Source: Murimonas intestini (GTDB lineage: Bacteria > Bacillota > Clostridia > Lachnospirales > Lachnospiraceae). Taken from it: a DNA stretch of 41,310 nucleotides. This document shows positions 33,678 to 41,310 of this stretch, piece after piece; within the stretch, counting starts at the first letter, position 1, and every line of letters begins with the position of its first letter. The DNA lies in the NCBI RefSeq assembly GCF_024622195.1, contig NZ_JANKBI010000029.1:1-41310 (forward strand), written 5' to 3'. Position numbers and translations under genes: made by a program. The notes under the pieces were generated by a model. That model ran no database searches. It was given only the letters and a program-made list of their open reading frames with translations, and was not told the origin of the DNA.

Positions 33678-33782
33678 TCAAAGCTGCACCAGATTTTCAG
33701 CTTCTTTGTCCTGTTCAGTAATTCCATATTCCGCTAATTTAACTGCCATTCGGAACATTAATTGCTTTTCCATTTCTGGCAT
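33678..33782 (-). CDS. Possible 34-codon small protein of element relic
   Basis: An ATG at 33782 behind GGGAGATAGGTGACT opens a 34-codon frame (MPEMEKQLMFRMAVKLAEYG) that ends at 33678. It starts just after the stop of the integrase-fragment frame. Small proteins of this look occur in clostridial mobile elements, but I cannot name it; it may be a fragment. Confidence 0.35.
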   Translation of the reverse strand: MPEMEKQLMFRMAVKLAEYGITEQDKEAENLVQL

Positions 33783-33784
33783 AG

Positions 33785-34166
33785 TCACCTATCTCCCTTT
33801 TCTTTTTTGACTGAAATTTTTATTCTAACTTCATTTCTTTTTGCTTCCTCTGCCAAGCGCCGTAACTGTTCCCGAATACTTTCTTCCTCCGGTGTTTTCT
33901 GGCCGCCACAGGCGCGGTACTGTTCTTTCGTGAACCATGTGTTGTGCTTTAACTTCGGCTGCATATCTCTGGTGTATGCGGCTACAAATTCAGAAAACGT
34001 CATATCTAAATCAGAACCTTCTTTCATCAGAAAGTGCTGTCCCACTCCACCGCCTCACGCCTTTTTTAAAGCCCCTCTTGACCTTCCTGCAATTCTTTCC
34101 AGTTCAGTCATTATAATGGAACGACACGAACCACGTTCTCCGCTTCTCGTCTTTATAGGCTGCCAT
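33785..34166 (-). pseudogene. Tyrosine integrase N-terminal relic
   Basis: From 34166 the codons read MAAYKDEKRRTWFVSFHYND, then TGA where a Trp codon is expected, then TGKNCRKVKRGFK, then two frame changes (REAVEW and QHFLMKEGS), and finally DLDMTFSEFVAAYTRDMQPK and LKHNTWFTKE. This is the arm-binding and core-binding start of a Tn916-like clostridial integrase. After TKE the frame joins an unrelated charged tail (YRACGGQKTPEEESIREQ), and the catalytic domain is gone. The intact excisionase-like gene lies just upstream, the standard element order. Confidence 0.75.
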
Positions 34167-34182
34167 GCTGCCACTTCCTTTC

Positions 34183-34371
34183 TTAATTCGATTTTGTTAT
34201 TCCATAAAACTTTTCTTCGTAATACTTCCGGCTTACCCTTCCTACAATAGTAAGAAAACTTTTTGCTTCTAATTCTTCATTCATCTGTCGTACCAGTTTG
34301 TAGGCAAATGGTTTTGAAATGCCTAATTCTTCTGCAATTTCCCCGGCTGTTACAAATAAAGTGTTGTTCAA
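34183..34371 (-). CDS. Excisionase-like HTH protein of integrative element
   Basis: This 62-residue protein has an AlpA/MerR-like helix-turn-helix (VTAGEIAEELGISKPFAYKL) followed by VRQMNEELEAKSFLTIVGRV and SRKYYEEKFYG. Proteins with exactly this layout sit directly before the integrase gene in clostridial integrative elements and help excision. The TTG start at 34371 is chosen because AGGAGG lies ten bases before it; an in-frame ATG at 34407 lacks a site. The integrase that it would serve is wrecked, so it is probably a leftover. Confidence 0.7.
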   Translation of the reverse strand: MNNTLFVTAGEIAEELGISKPFAYKLVRQMNEELEAKSFLTIVGRVSRKYYEEKFYGITKSN

Positions 34372-34407
34372 TAATAAATCTCCTCCTTTTTGATTTACGG
34401 CTTCCAT

Positions 34408-34715
34408 TTGTATCGTCTGGTGCTAGTGTTTCAACTGACCTCAACCGCTCATACGGCTATGGGATTGCTCCTTTTCGAAATTCCCACCATTTACAGGAGT
34501 GTCTTTCTTCGCTCGCCCTTACGGGGTCTTGGCGGAAGTCTGTTGGCAGATGATACAGCTCATTCAGTTCTATTAACATTGTTGTTAATGTTGTATCAGT
34601 ATTATATATTCGCTTATATGTTAATGCCAGGTATTTATTTCGCAAAAATGTTAATATTTCTATTTGCTATTTTCAGATTATCCATTATAATAAGGGAAAA
34701 GGCGGTGAATAGAAG
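34408..34715. other. Gene-free region with ATGTTAAT-type repeats
   Basis: No gene is supported here. On the left, GC-richer scrambled sequence ends near 34560. From 34571 to 34660 the sequence is AT-rich and contains AACATT-N6-AATGTT plus two more ATGTTAAT words, which could be operators of the XRE gene that starts at 34716. Confidence 0.35.
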
Positions 34716-35242
34716 ATGACAGTAGGCGAAAAAATCAAGTTTATCCGTAACTTCCGAGGCATGACACAAAAAGAGTTAGGGGTAGGAATAGGCTTTGATG
34801 AAAAAGGAGCCGATAACCGGATAGCCCAATATGAAACGAATTATCAAGTGCCTAAGAAAGATACGTTGTTGCAGATAGCGAAAGTTTTAGACGTGAATCC
34901 GTTAAATTTCATTAGTGAGGTTTCCGGTTCAGCGGAAGATATTATGCAAACCTTCTTTTGGCTGGATGAAGATAATCCGGGCGCAATCAACCTTTTCCAG
35001 CTTGTAAGGAATCCGGGGAAGTGTAACGCTTCGGATGATACCTCTGTGCGCTATAATGATAGTGATGACTGGCTGCTCACCCGCCAGTGGGTTTGTGGTT
35101 TAAATATGGCGTTGTGGATGATTTTATGCGGGAATGGCTGGTTAGGAAAAATGAGCTGAAAGCTGGGGAGATTACCAGAGAGGAATATTTGGAGTGGAAA
35201 TTGAACTGGCCGAAAACTTGTGATGGATGTACAAAGAAATGA
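34716..35242 (+). pseudogene. XRE-family regulator of mobile element, frameshifted
   Basis: The first frame gives an XRE HTH (MTVGEKIKFIRNFRGMTQKE, then ADNRIAQYETNYQVPKKDTL) and a conserved clostridial element extension (AEDIMQTFFWLDEDNPGAIN). Near 35070 it goes wrong (DDWLLTRQW). The next frame continues correctly as AHPPVGLWFKYGVVDDFMRE, EYLEWKLNWPKTCDGC and a stop at 35242. One added base in TGGCTGCTC (TGGCCTGCTC, giving WPAHPP) repairs it to about 176 residues. The N-terminal 120 residues could still be made and bind DNA. It lies 38 bp upstream of the caspase-like gene and may once have controlled it. Confidence 0.8.
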
Positions 35243-35280
35243 ATCAAAGAAAAAATAAAAACTAGAGTTTGAGGTGACAA

Positions 35281-36825
35281 ATGTCAATAAAAGCTATCTT
35301 GGTGGGGGTGTCTTTTTATCCTACATTAAATTATGATCCTTTGCCCCTATGTAAAAATGATATATTTGCTGTAAAAACTGCACTTATTAATGGACTAAAA
35401 GTTGATTCCCACGACATTATTTTGTGTGGAAAAAATGGCTATGTAACAATAGATGATATGGTAAATGCTCTGAAATTTATACTTAATTATTCCACTCAAC
35501 ACGATACTCTTATCTTTTATTTTTCAGGTCATGGTGGTAAAAATACATTAGCATTTAGTGATAACTTACTTAATCTTCAAAATTTAATTGAAGTAATTGA
35601 GAGTACTCCGCTCAAAAGCAAAATAATCATATTAGATAGCTGTCATTCTGGCAGTTTTAGTGTTGACTCTCCCGCTCAAATGGCATTATCAGAAACTGTT
35701 GAAAGCTTTGCAGGAAAAGGATATGCAGTTCTTGCTTCGTGTGGTTCTGAACAGAAATCTGGATTCAGCCCAGATAGGCCAATAAGTTTATACACAAGTT
35801 TTTTGTGTGATGCTTTAAACAATCCTTTTTTAATAAGGCAAGGTAAAAAGTCATTAGAATCAATTAATCAAGCAATCTTTCAGTATGCTACTGCTTGGAA
35901 TAGGAAAGGTAATAGTAGAATACAAGACCCAATATTTCGTTCTAATATTGGTGGCACTATATATTTTGAAGTACAACACTATAATCCATATAAAATAAAA
36001 AAAGTTTATGAAGAAACAGACTTTTATATTATTTATGCAATAGAACCCGTACATCATGGAATGGCCAAACGATTATCTGCAAAAATCATTTTGCGTTATG
36101 AATCCTCTGATGAAGAGATCTCCTATATTGCTGACGAAATAAATCAAAAGATAATTAATTATGATGTATACCAAAATCAAAAATCTGAACAAAGATATAA
36201 AGGAAAGCCCGCTAACATTATATGGTGTTATTTTGGATATGATGAAGATGATATGATTGATTGTAATTTTCTTTGTCATTCAACTTGGGTAGATGATTCA
36301 CAAGATAAGAAAAATTGGTATACAGAAGGAAAAAATATCAAATGGGTAAATGGAATACATTTTAACTTTAACCCATCGTATACTATGATTAAGAAATTAA
36401 TGCATGGTGAAGAAGTTAATCCCTTACAATTAATAAATGAAGTCAAATCAATAACTTCTAAGGTTATATCACTAGGTGAAAAATTTATACAAATTTTCCG
36501 AGAATATTGCAATAAAACTATAACCGAAAAAGAGTTAATACAATCAGTAAAAAAACTAAATACTGATATAACCCAACTATATTTAGATGAAAGTAACTTA
36601 AATGTGCCACCAAAGGAATTGCATGATTGGTTTCAAGCTAATATACAAATAGTTTCCACTATACAAGATTTAACTTTATATTATGATGAGCGCTACACTG
36701 ACAAATGGACAGAAGCAAATAAGCTATATTTAATAAATAGTACCATAAAACGTTATGCTGATGAATTAGAAAATCTTAGGGAATTAGAAAATGTGGCTGA
36801 TGAATTTATAAAAAATAAAACATAG
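35281..36825 (+). CDS. Caspase-like (peptidase C14) protein with unknown C-terminal domain
   Basis: This 514-residue protein begins with a caspase-fold protease domain (about 1-215). The catalytic His84 lies in FYFSGHGG and Cys121 in ILDSCHSGSF; the first strand (KAILVGVSFY) and the NDIFAVKTAL helix are also in place, so the dyad is intact. Residues 215-380 are an alpha/beta region I do not recognise (aromatic-rich, with WVNGIHFNFNP), and 385-514 are helical and probably coiled-coil. There is no signal peptide or membrane helix. The gene is clearly more AT-rich than the chromosomal genes to the left, a sign of transfer. Prokaryotic caspases are often activated effectors in phage defence or cell death; that role here is inference. 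Confidence 0.85.
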   Translation: MSIKAILVGVSFYPTLNYDPLPLCKNDIFAVKTALINGLKVDSHDIILCGKNGYVTIDDMVNALKFILNYSTQHDTLIFYFSGHGGKNTLAFSDNLLNLQNLIEVIESTPLKSKIIILDSCHSGSFSVDSPAQMALSETVESFAGKGYAVLASCGSEQKSGFSPDRPISLYTSFLCDALNNPFLIRQGKKSLESINQAIFQYATAWNRKGNSRIQDPIFRSNIGGTIYFEVQHYNPYKIKKVYEETDFYIIYAIEPVHHGMAKRLSAKIILRYESSDEEISYIADEINQKIINYDVYQNQKSEQRYKGKPANIIWCYFGYDEDDMIDCNFLCHSTWVDDSQDKKNWYTEGKNIKWVNGIHFNFNPSYTMIKKLMHGEEVNPLQLINEVKSITSKVISLGEKFIQIFREYCNKTITEKELIQSVKKLNTDITQLYLDESNLNVPPKELHDWFQANIQIVSTIQDLTLYYDERYTDKWTEANKLYLINSTIKRYADELENLRELENVADEFIKNKT

Positions 36826-36842
36826 GTATCAAAAAGGTATCA
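36824..36842 (+). repeat. Twin AGGTATCA direct repeats (integrase arm-site style)
   Basis: AGGTATCA, three As and AGGTATCA lie at 36824-36842; the first copy overlaps the caspase stop codon. Paired short direct repeats like this commonly follow the integrase gene of clostridial elements as arm-type binding sites, so this may be the surviving end of the element whose integrase relic is at 33785-34166. Confidence 0.5.
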
Positions 36843-36855
36843 CGCCCCACTCAAA

Positions 36856-36893
36856 GAGCCGGAAAGTCCGCTATCTAAGCGGCTTCCCGGCTC
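36856..36893. terminator. GC-rich hairpin after caspase gene
   Basis: GAGCCGG...CCGC (36856-36871) pairs with GCGG...CCGGCTC (36879-36893) with one mismatch, one bulge and a 7-base loop, just after the caspase gene. No T-run follows. It is a likely transcription end or processing site. Confidence 0.5.
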
Positions 36894-36994
36894 CCTGTCT
36901 ACTATTCAAACTCCTCGGCGGATAGCTTGAACTGTAAACGCAAAATAGTAAGTACCTTGACATTTTTAGGCGGCTGCTTTGCAGCCACCTATAT

Positions 36995-38614
36995 TTAAGC
37001 TTTTCGGATTTCTGACGGAAGTTTTTCTGACCACGGAAGAAGATCTTCCATGAATGAACAGTCGGTGTCATCCATGTGTTGTGGGATTTCTTCTAAGAGA
37101 TACTGTACATAATCAAAGGGTTTCAGATGGTTGGCTTTTGCTGTTTCTACAATACTGTAAATGATTGCGGAAGTCTTGGCTCCATTGATCGTATCTATCA
37201 TCTGCCAGTTTTTCTTCCCGATACAAAATCCCCGGATTGCCCTTTCGGATGCATTGTTATCTATTGGAATATCTCCATCTGTGAGAAATACCCGAAGATA
37301 TTTTTCCTGGTTCAGCGCGTATCCGACGGCATCTCCAAATTTATCCTTTCTGGATACTTTTATGGTTTTCAGATACGCAAAAAAGGCATCCACAAGCGGT
37401 TTTATAACCACCTGCCGTTGATTAAGCCGTTCATCAGAAGAAAGGTCTTTCAGCTTCCCCTCTTCCCGATAGATCGCTTGGATCTGTTTCATCAGTAGAA
37501 ACGCTTCGGATTCCTTTTGATGCGATCTGTTGATCAGCTTCAAAGCTTCATCAAATCTGCGACGGCAGTGAACCCAGCAGCCGGCAATCCTCAGTTCTTC
37601 CAACTCCTTTTCCAACGTATGGTAGACCTGGTATCCATCTGTCACACAGATGCCATCATATCCTTTCAGGAATTCCCGTGGATGAGATGCGTTTCTCGTC
37701 TGTTGGTATTCATATAAGACAATCTGGCGGTTCTGATACAGATGTCCGGAACGATATACCCACATCCAGCTTTTAGAACCCGCTTTCCGTCCATCATGGT
37801 TTACAAGCACCGGTGTTTCATCTGCCTGGATCACATGATAGGAATACAATTTTTTATGAAGATGATCATAAAGAACCGATAAATATTCTTCTCCGAGACG
37901 AATGCACCAGTTTGCCATGTTTTGCCTTGTGATCTGAAGACCATAACGCTGGAATTCCTGTTCCAATCGGTAGAGCGGAACTGCATTCACATACTTTCCG
38001 TTAATGATCGCGGCTGCTAAAGACGGCGATACCAGGCTGCCATGCAGCAAGGCCTTTGGATGACCTGCTTTGACCATATGTTCATCTGTTTTGCTGGCAT
38101 ATACACCAAGGTGATGTTCTTCCACTTCCACCTTTGCTGGTACGAAATGATATTTCCTGGAGATTGCATCCGGCAACTGTTTCCAGCCTTTCTCACCGAA
38201 TTCTTCTTCAAGTTCGGTTTCGGATAGATAATGATCGATCCGTTTGACCGGAAGCCCGGAAAGATCAGCTTCTTTCTTTCCTTTGCTTTTTGGTTGCTTT
38301 GGAGATCTGAGTTCCAGATCTTCCGGTTCTGATACACTAAGATCAGATACAGCTTCAGCTTCGTTAAAAAATACGATGCTTCCATCCACTTCGTGAAAAC
38401 TGATCTGATTGGTATCATCCATCTTTTCAGAAGATCTGCCAAAACGATTTTGTTTACCAAGGATTACCTGTTCCATCAGAAGCTGCATTTTTTCATTTGA
38501 TGTATGAAGTTCCTTTGTTAAGGTTTCCAATTGTTCCTGCTGTTGCAAAAGCAGACGGATAAGAAACGACTTATCAATGGTATTTAATTGTTCTTCCGTA
38601 TACTTAACTGCCAT
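36995..38614 (-). CDS. tnpC: IS66 family transposase TnpC
   Basis: This 539-residue DDE transposase has an N-terminal leucine-rich coiled coil (LLLQQQEQLETLTKELHTSN), a basic KQNRFGRSSEKMD motif, the IS66 zinc-finger-like region and a catalytic core with Asp in VIQADETPVLV (about 265), Asp in GICVTDGYQVY (about 322) and Glu in NNASERAIRGFCIGKKNW (about 455). Length and order are normal, so the protein could be active. Transposition also needs TnpA/TnpB and both ends, which this copy lacks, so it could move only with help, if at all. Confidence 0.95.
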   Translation of the reverse strand: MAVKYTEEQLNTIDKSFLIRLLLQQQEQLETLTKELHTSNEKMQLLMEQVILGKQNRFGRSSEKMDDTNQISFHEVDGSIVFFNEAEAVSDLSVSEPEDLELRSPKQPKSKGKKEADLSGLPVKRIDHYLSETELEEEFGEKGWKQLPDAISRKYHFVPAKVEVEEHHLGVYASKTDEHMVKAGHPKALLHGSLVSPSLAAAIINGKYVNAVPLYRLEQEFQRYGLQITRQNMANWCIRLGEEYLSVLYDHLHKKLYSYHVIQADETPVLVNHDGRKAGSKSWMWVYRSGHLYQNRQIVLYEYQQTRNASHPREFLKGYDGICVTDGYQVYHTLEKELEELRIAGCWVHCRRRFDEALKLINRSHQKESEAFLLMKQIQAIYREEGKLKDLSSDERLNQRQVVIKPLVDAFFAYLKTIKVSRKDKFGDAVGYALNQEKYLRVFLTDGDIPIDNNASERAIRGFCIGKKNWQMIDTINGAKTSAIIYSIVETAKANHLKPFDYVQYLLEEIPQHMDDTDCSFMEDLLPWSEKLPSEIRKA

Positions 38615-38679
38615 AACCGAACCTCGCTTTCCTGAGTGGTATTATAGCAGAAACGGCAGATTTTCGCTGTTTTGCACAA

Positions 38680-38991
38680 TTACATGGAAAACACCGGCTC
38701 CGGAACTTCTTCAATCGGACTCCTGGCAATGATTTCTAAGCCCTGCATCAACATTTGATACTGGTCTGCGGTAATCTCCAGCGCTTCGTCTTTTGTGCGC
38801 GGCCATCGAAAGTTACCGTTTTCAATCCTCTTGTACAGAAGGAGGAACCCATCGCCTTCCCAGAGGAGTCCTTTTATCCGGTCAGTACGCCTGCCACAAA
38901 ACAAGAATAATGTATGTTTATCATAAGGATCAAGATGAAACTGGAAACGTATGATTCTGGCAAGACCATCAATTCCTCTGCGAAGATCCGT
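38680..38991 (-). pseudogene. tnpB: IS66 accessory protein TnpB, 5' end missing
   Basis: About 104 codons survive, from TDLRRGIDGLARIIRFQFHL through YDKHTLFLFCGRRTDRIKGL and WEGDGFLLLYKRIENGNFRW to the stop at 38680. The normal first 15-20 residues (ending GYTDLRRG) are gone; the frame meets a TAA just upstream, where a 12-bp dyad begins. It lies 65 bp upstream of tnpC. TnpB is required for IS66 transposition, so the copy is probably immobile. Confidence 0.85.
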
Positions 38992-39019
38992 ATTATTTTA
39001 GTTCTAGAATAATACGGAT
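38986..39019. repeat. 12-bp-arm dyad at IS66/recombinase junction
   Basis: ATCCGTATTATT (38986-38997) and AATAATACGGAT (39008-39019) are perfect inverted repeats around ten bases. The left arm overlaps the last recognisable tnpB codons (T-D). This is probably the boundary of the element on the right. Confidence 0.75.
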
Positions 39020-39035
39020 TATCCGAGAAGTATTG

Positions 39036-39121
39036 TTATTCGAGAAGATTGCTGTAACAGCTTATAGTTACAGCATTTTCAAAAAAACTTCTCGAATAAG
39101 GATTTCCGGTTTATCCTTATT
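39036..39121. repeat. Nested palindromes before tandem recombinases
   Basis: TTATTCGAGAAG (39036-39047) pairs with CTTCTCGAATAA (39088-39099); inside it GCTGTAAC (39051-39058) pairs with GTTACAGC (39067-39074). A further stem AATAAGGAT/ATCCTTATT (39095-39103, 39113-39121) shares bases with the outer arm, so alternative folds exist. This lies 35 bp before the first recombinase gene and is a candidate recombination site or element end. Confidence 0.75.
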
Positions 39122-39155
39122 GTATATCAATCATACAGTAAGGAGGACTTTGATT

Positions 39156-40373
39156 ATGCGGGAAGAATTCAAATCATTTGATGCACTAGAAAACGAACTT
39201 TTAGATAGACTTAAGGCTCGTGGTTATACTTCTGTAACCATTACAGGATATAGGTATTTATGTAACAGTATCATTGCATGGCTGCAAGATAACGGATTTG
39301 GTTACTACACTCAAGAAAGGGGGAATGTATTCTTACAAGATTATTATAGTAAGCATGGCAACAATCCGTATTATTCTAATCTGAAAATGGTAATCTTTCG
39401 GCTAAATGATCTTTTAGATGATAAGTGGAAGGATGCATATTCAGACAAAGGAAAGCATTTTGTGCTTTCTGCTGAATTCCTTGCAGCTATCGAAAAGTAT
39501 TGTGCCTATGAAACTGGCATTGGACTCGCTGCCGGAACTATAAAATATAAGCGATATGCAACATCATGGTTTTTTGATGAATTAGAGAAGTTACAGTGTG
39601 CTTCTCTTGAACAATTATCGCCAAGAGGGATCACTATAGCCTGTGCTAAGATAACAGATCACAATCTTTGGGGAGAAATCAGAGTATTTTTGAGATATTT
39701 AACTGAGGTGGGCGAATTAAGTGTAGATTATTCGACACTTGTTCCTCATTATAGTAAACCCTGTGTAGTACCAAGCGTTTATTCAATTGATGAAATTCAA
39801 AGGATTGAGGATGCTATTGAGACCAGCACTATGCAAGGAAAAAGAGACTATGCGATCATCCTTCTTGCATCACGAATGGGGATGCGTTCAGGTGACATTG
39901 TAAAACTAAAAATGGAAGATATAAGAAATCGTAACGGCATTGACATCATTCAAGAAAAAACAGGAAATACTCTGCATCTCCCGCTCATTCGTGAAGTTAT
40001 GGCTGCTATTGAAGATTATCTATCCATTAGACCTCCTTCAGCAGCGAATGAAATATTTTTAAATGTGTATGCTCCGCATAATCCAATAACAACAGGAACT
40101 ATTAGGAATGCACTAAAGAAATATATAGTGTTGGCTGATATAGATATCGGAAACCGAAAGAAAGGTCCCCATTCTTTAAGATCATCTTTGGCAAGTTCTA
40201 TGGTCAATGATGATATACCTTATGAAACCGTAAGAAAGATATTAGGGCATAGCTCTAACAACGCCATAAAGCATTATGCCAGAATCGACGTAGAGAAATT
40301 AAGGCTGTATTGTTTAGAACCGCCAGAAGTGTCTGGAAATTTTAAAGCCTTCTTACAAGGGGAGGTGATATAA
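39156..40373 (+). CDS. Tyrosine recombinase, first of tandem pair
   Basis: This 405-residue integrase-type recombinase has a SAM-like core-binding region (about 60-170) and a C-terminal catalytic domain with all expected residues: Arg in ASRMGMRSGDIVKLKMEDI, Lys in IIQEKTGNTLHL, His and Arg in GPHSLRSSLASSMV, His in VRKILGHSSNNAI and the nucleophilic Tyr in KHYARID. The ATG at 39156 with AGGAGG nine bases upstream is chosen over the longer open frame to 39033, which runs through the palindromes. Its stop (TAA) abuts the ATG of the next recombinase, with a GGAGGTGAT site inside its own end, so the two are co-translated. Confidence 0.92.
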   Translation: MREEFKSFDALENELLDRLKARGYTSVTITGYRYLCNSIIAWLQDNGFGYYTQERGNVFLQDYYSKHGNNPYYSNLKMVIFRLNDLLDDKWKDAYSDKGKHFVLSAEFLAAIEKYCAYETGIGLAAGTIKYKRYATSWFFDELEKLQCASLEQLSPRGITIACAKITDHNLWGEIRVFLRYLTEVGELSVDYSTLVPHYSKPCVVPSVYSIDEIQRIEDAIETSTMQGKRDYAIILLASRMGMRSGDIVKLKMEDIRNRNGIDIIQEKTGNTLHLPLIREVMAAIEDYLSIRPPSAANEIFLNVYAPHNPITTGTIRNALKKYIVLADIDIGNRKKGPHSLRSSLASSMVNDDIPYETVRKILGHSSNNAIKHYARIDVEKLRLYCLEPPEVSGNFKAFLQGEVI

Positions 40374-41310
40374 ATGACAGACGAATTCAAATCGATCTTT
40401 AGTAATGAGATTAGATTACATCTAATGCTTCGAAAAGAAGAATTAGCTTCAGAGGCATTCAGACATTACAGACATACGATAAAGCTATTTGATGACTATC
40501 TTTACAGCATTAATCTTAAAGAAAAATCAATAGAGGAACCGATAATAGATGGGTGGATTAAAGAGATAAGCAATGGAATTTCAATAAATACCGTAAGTGG
40601 GCACGTTCATTTTATCAGGCAACTTCTTTTATTCCTGATAGATCATGGCTACGATTGCTTTATCCCGAAAACAATTAGGACAAGAGATACATATGTACCA
40701 TATCTGTATACGGATCAGGATATTGAAAATATTTTTAAAACAGCGGACTCCTTCACAGCTCCACGTGCTGTAAAAAACATAAACATCGAAAACGAAATGC
40801 CGCTGTTATTACGATTACTGTTTTGCTGTGGCTTACGTGTAGGAGAAACTATAAACATTAAAGTTGGGGATATTGATTTAAAAAGGGATCTGATCCTCCT
40901 GCGTGTCACAAAAAAATACAAACAAAGATTGGTACCCTTTGATAAGAAGCTGTCAGAAATTATATACTTGTATTGTGGTGCAATGGGAATTCTAAATGAT
41001 TCCGAAGCATATCTGTTTCCGTCGACGGATAGGTATACTCCATTAACAGCTAATTCTGTTGGAAATTATTATCGAATTATCCGAAAAAAGGCGGGAATAA
41101 AAAATAATCAGATAAATAAAAATGGACGTGGTGCGTGCCTTCACTGTTTTAGACATACTTTTGAGTAAGATCCTTTGATAAAAATGAAAGAAGAGGCATT
41201 AGTCATAGGGAATCCATTCCGTTTCTATCAACGTATTTAGGACATGACAGTTTATACGAAACTGAGAAATACTTGAAATATAGCGGCGATTATTTTGCGG
41301 ATACTCTTAC
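40374..41310 (+). pseudogene. Tyrosine recombinase, second of pair, frameshifted and cut by window end
   Basis: The frame reads as a tyrosine recombinase with Arg in FCCGLRVGETINIKVGDIDL and Lys in RVTKKYKQRLVPF, up to HCFRHTFE and a stop at 41166. In the next frame it continues immediately as VRSFDKNERRGISHRESIPF, LSTYLGHDSLYETEKYLKYS and GDYFADTL to the end of the window, supplying the final His and the Tyr nucleophile. One added base after TTTG near 41164 gives HTFAVRSFD and restores the gene. As written the product lacks the His and Tyr and cannot cut DNA. Confidence 0.88.

Larger units (their letters stand above)
36948..38991 (-). mobile_element. IS66-family element, 5'-truncated
   Basis: An intact tnpC and a 5'-truncated tnpB are present, while tnpA and the right terminal repeat are missing. 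The left end probably begins at GTAAGTACC (36948), since IS66 ends start with GTAA. Just outside it, the minus strand reads TILRLQFKLSAEEFE and a stop at 36902, the tail of a gene the element seems to have interrupted. The right side ends abruptly at a palindrome next to the tandem recombinases. Confidence 0.8.
39020..41310 (+). mobile_element. Tandem tyrosine-recombinase element, RIT-like, partial
   Basis: Two different tyrosine recombinase genes lie head to tail with no gap, preceded by a nest of palindromes, and the window ends inside the second. This is the layout of recombinase-in-trio (RIT) elements, which carry three such genes between inverted repeats. A Tn554-type tnpA/tnpB pair is the alternative. 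The third gene and right end would lie outside the window. Confidence 0.6.

Noticed and set aside
33274..34719. Several + strand frames opposite the integrase and excisionase relics (for example 33762-34250)
   Set aside because: They are antisense to recognisable integrase and excisionase sequence and show no family features.

Overview
The window looks like a chromosomal segment of a low-to-moderate GC Firmicute, most likely a gut Lachnospiraceae/Clostridia species. The grounds are the strong AGGAGG ribosome sites, the protein families (CD3324-like small proteins, DUF1062, Lsa-type ABC-F, IS66) and a CRISPR repeat with the 33-bp type I-C form. No rRNA or tRNA gene was seen.

Layout. 140-1581 is a CRISPR array of 22 repeats read on the minus strand, with its leader on the right (1582-1780) and no cas gene in the window. 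1918-6035 is a minus-strand ferric-siderophore ABC operon of the YclNOPQ/CeuBCDE type (two permeases, ATPase, long-linker lipoprotein), preceded by two near-identical 16-bp palindromes that look like metalloregulator operators. 6605-7266 is a small XRE regulator plus membrane protein pair under a 13-bp-arm dyad. 7633-11260 holds a Gfo/Idh/MocA oxidoreductase, a DUF1062 protein and an ABC-F ATPase. 11460-15810 holds a CD3324-like protein, a YtrA-type GntR/ABC operon with its operator, and a MerR regulator divergent from a GNAT acetyltransferase that has a MerR-type 19-bp-spacer promoter. 15877-18222 is a cell-surface glycan-type operon (GT2-GtrA fusion, phosphodiester glycosidase-like protein, membrane protein). 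18540-21454 holds an unrecognised protein, a second CD3324-like protein and an Lsa-family ABC-F gene with a terminator-bearing leader. 21957-27142 is a carbohydrate ABC-transport and aldolase operon opposite an IclR regulator. Its last permease is truncated by an apparent deletion that fuses it to a gene fragment.

From about 31.6 kb to the end the sequence changes character. It is an accessory, decaying region with a frameshifted P-loop kinase, a dead Phd/ParE toxin-antitoxin module, a DeoR HTH scrap, an XRE-membrane fusion relic, an excisionase and a wrecked tyrosine integrase, a frameshifted XRE gene, an intact AT-rich caspase-like protease, integrase-arm-like repeats, a 5'-truncated IS66 copy, and two tandem tyrosine recombinases preceded by a nest of palindromes. 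The last resembles one end of a recombinase-in-trio (RIT) element and runs off the window. At least four of the broken genes can be restored by adding a single base.

The most interesting items are the stand-alone caspase-like protease carried as cargo of a collapsed integrative element, the palindrome nest at the tnpB/recombinase junction, the attenuator-like leader of the Lsa-type gene, and the orphan CRISPR array. All functional calls are from reading motifs by eye; no database search was run.
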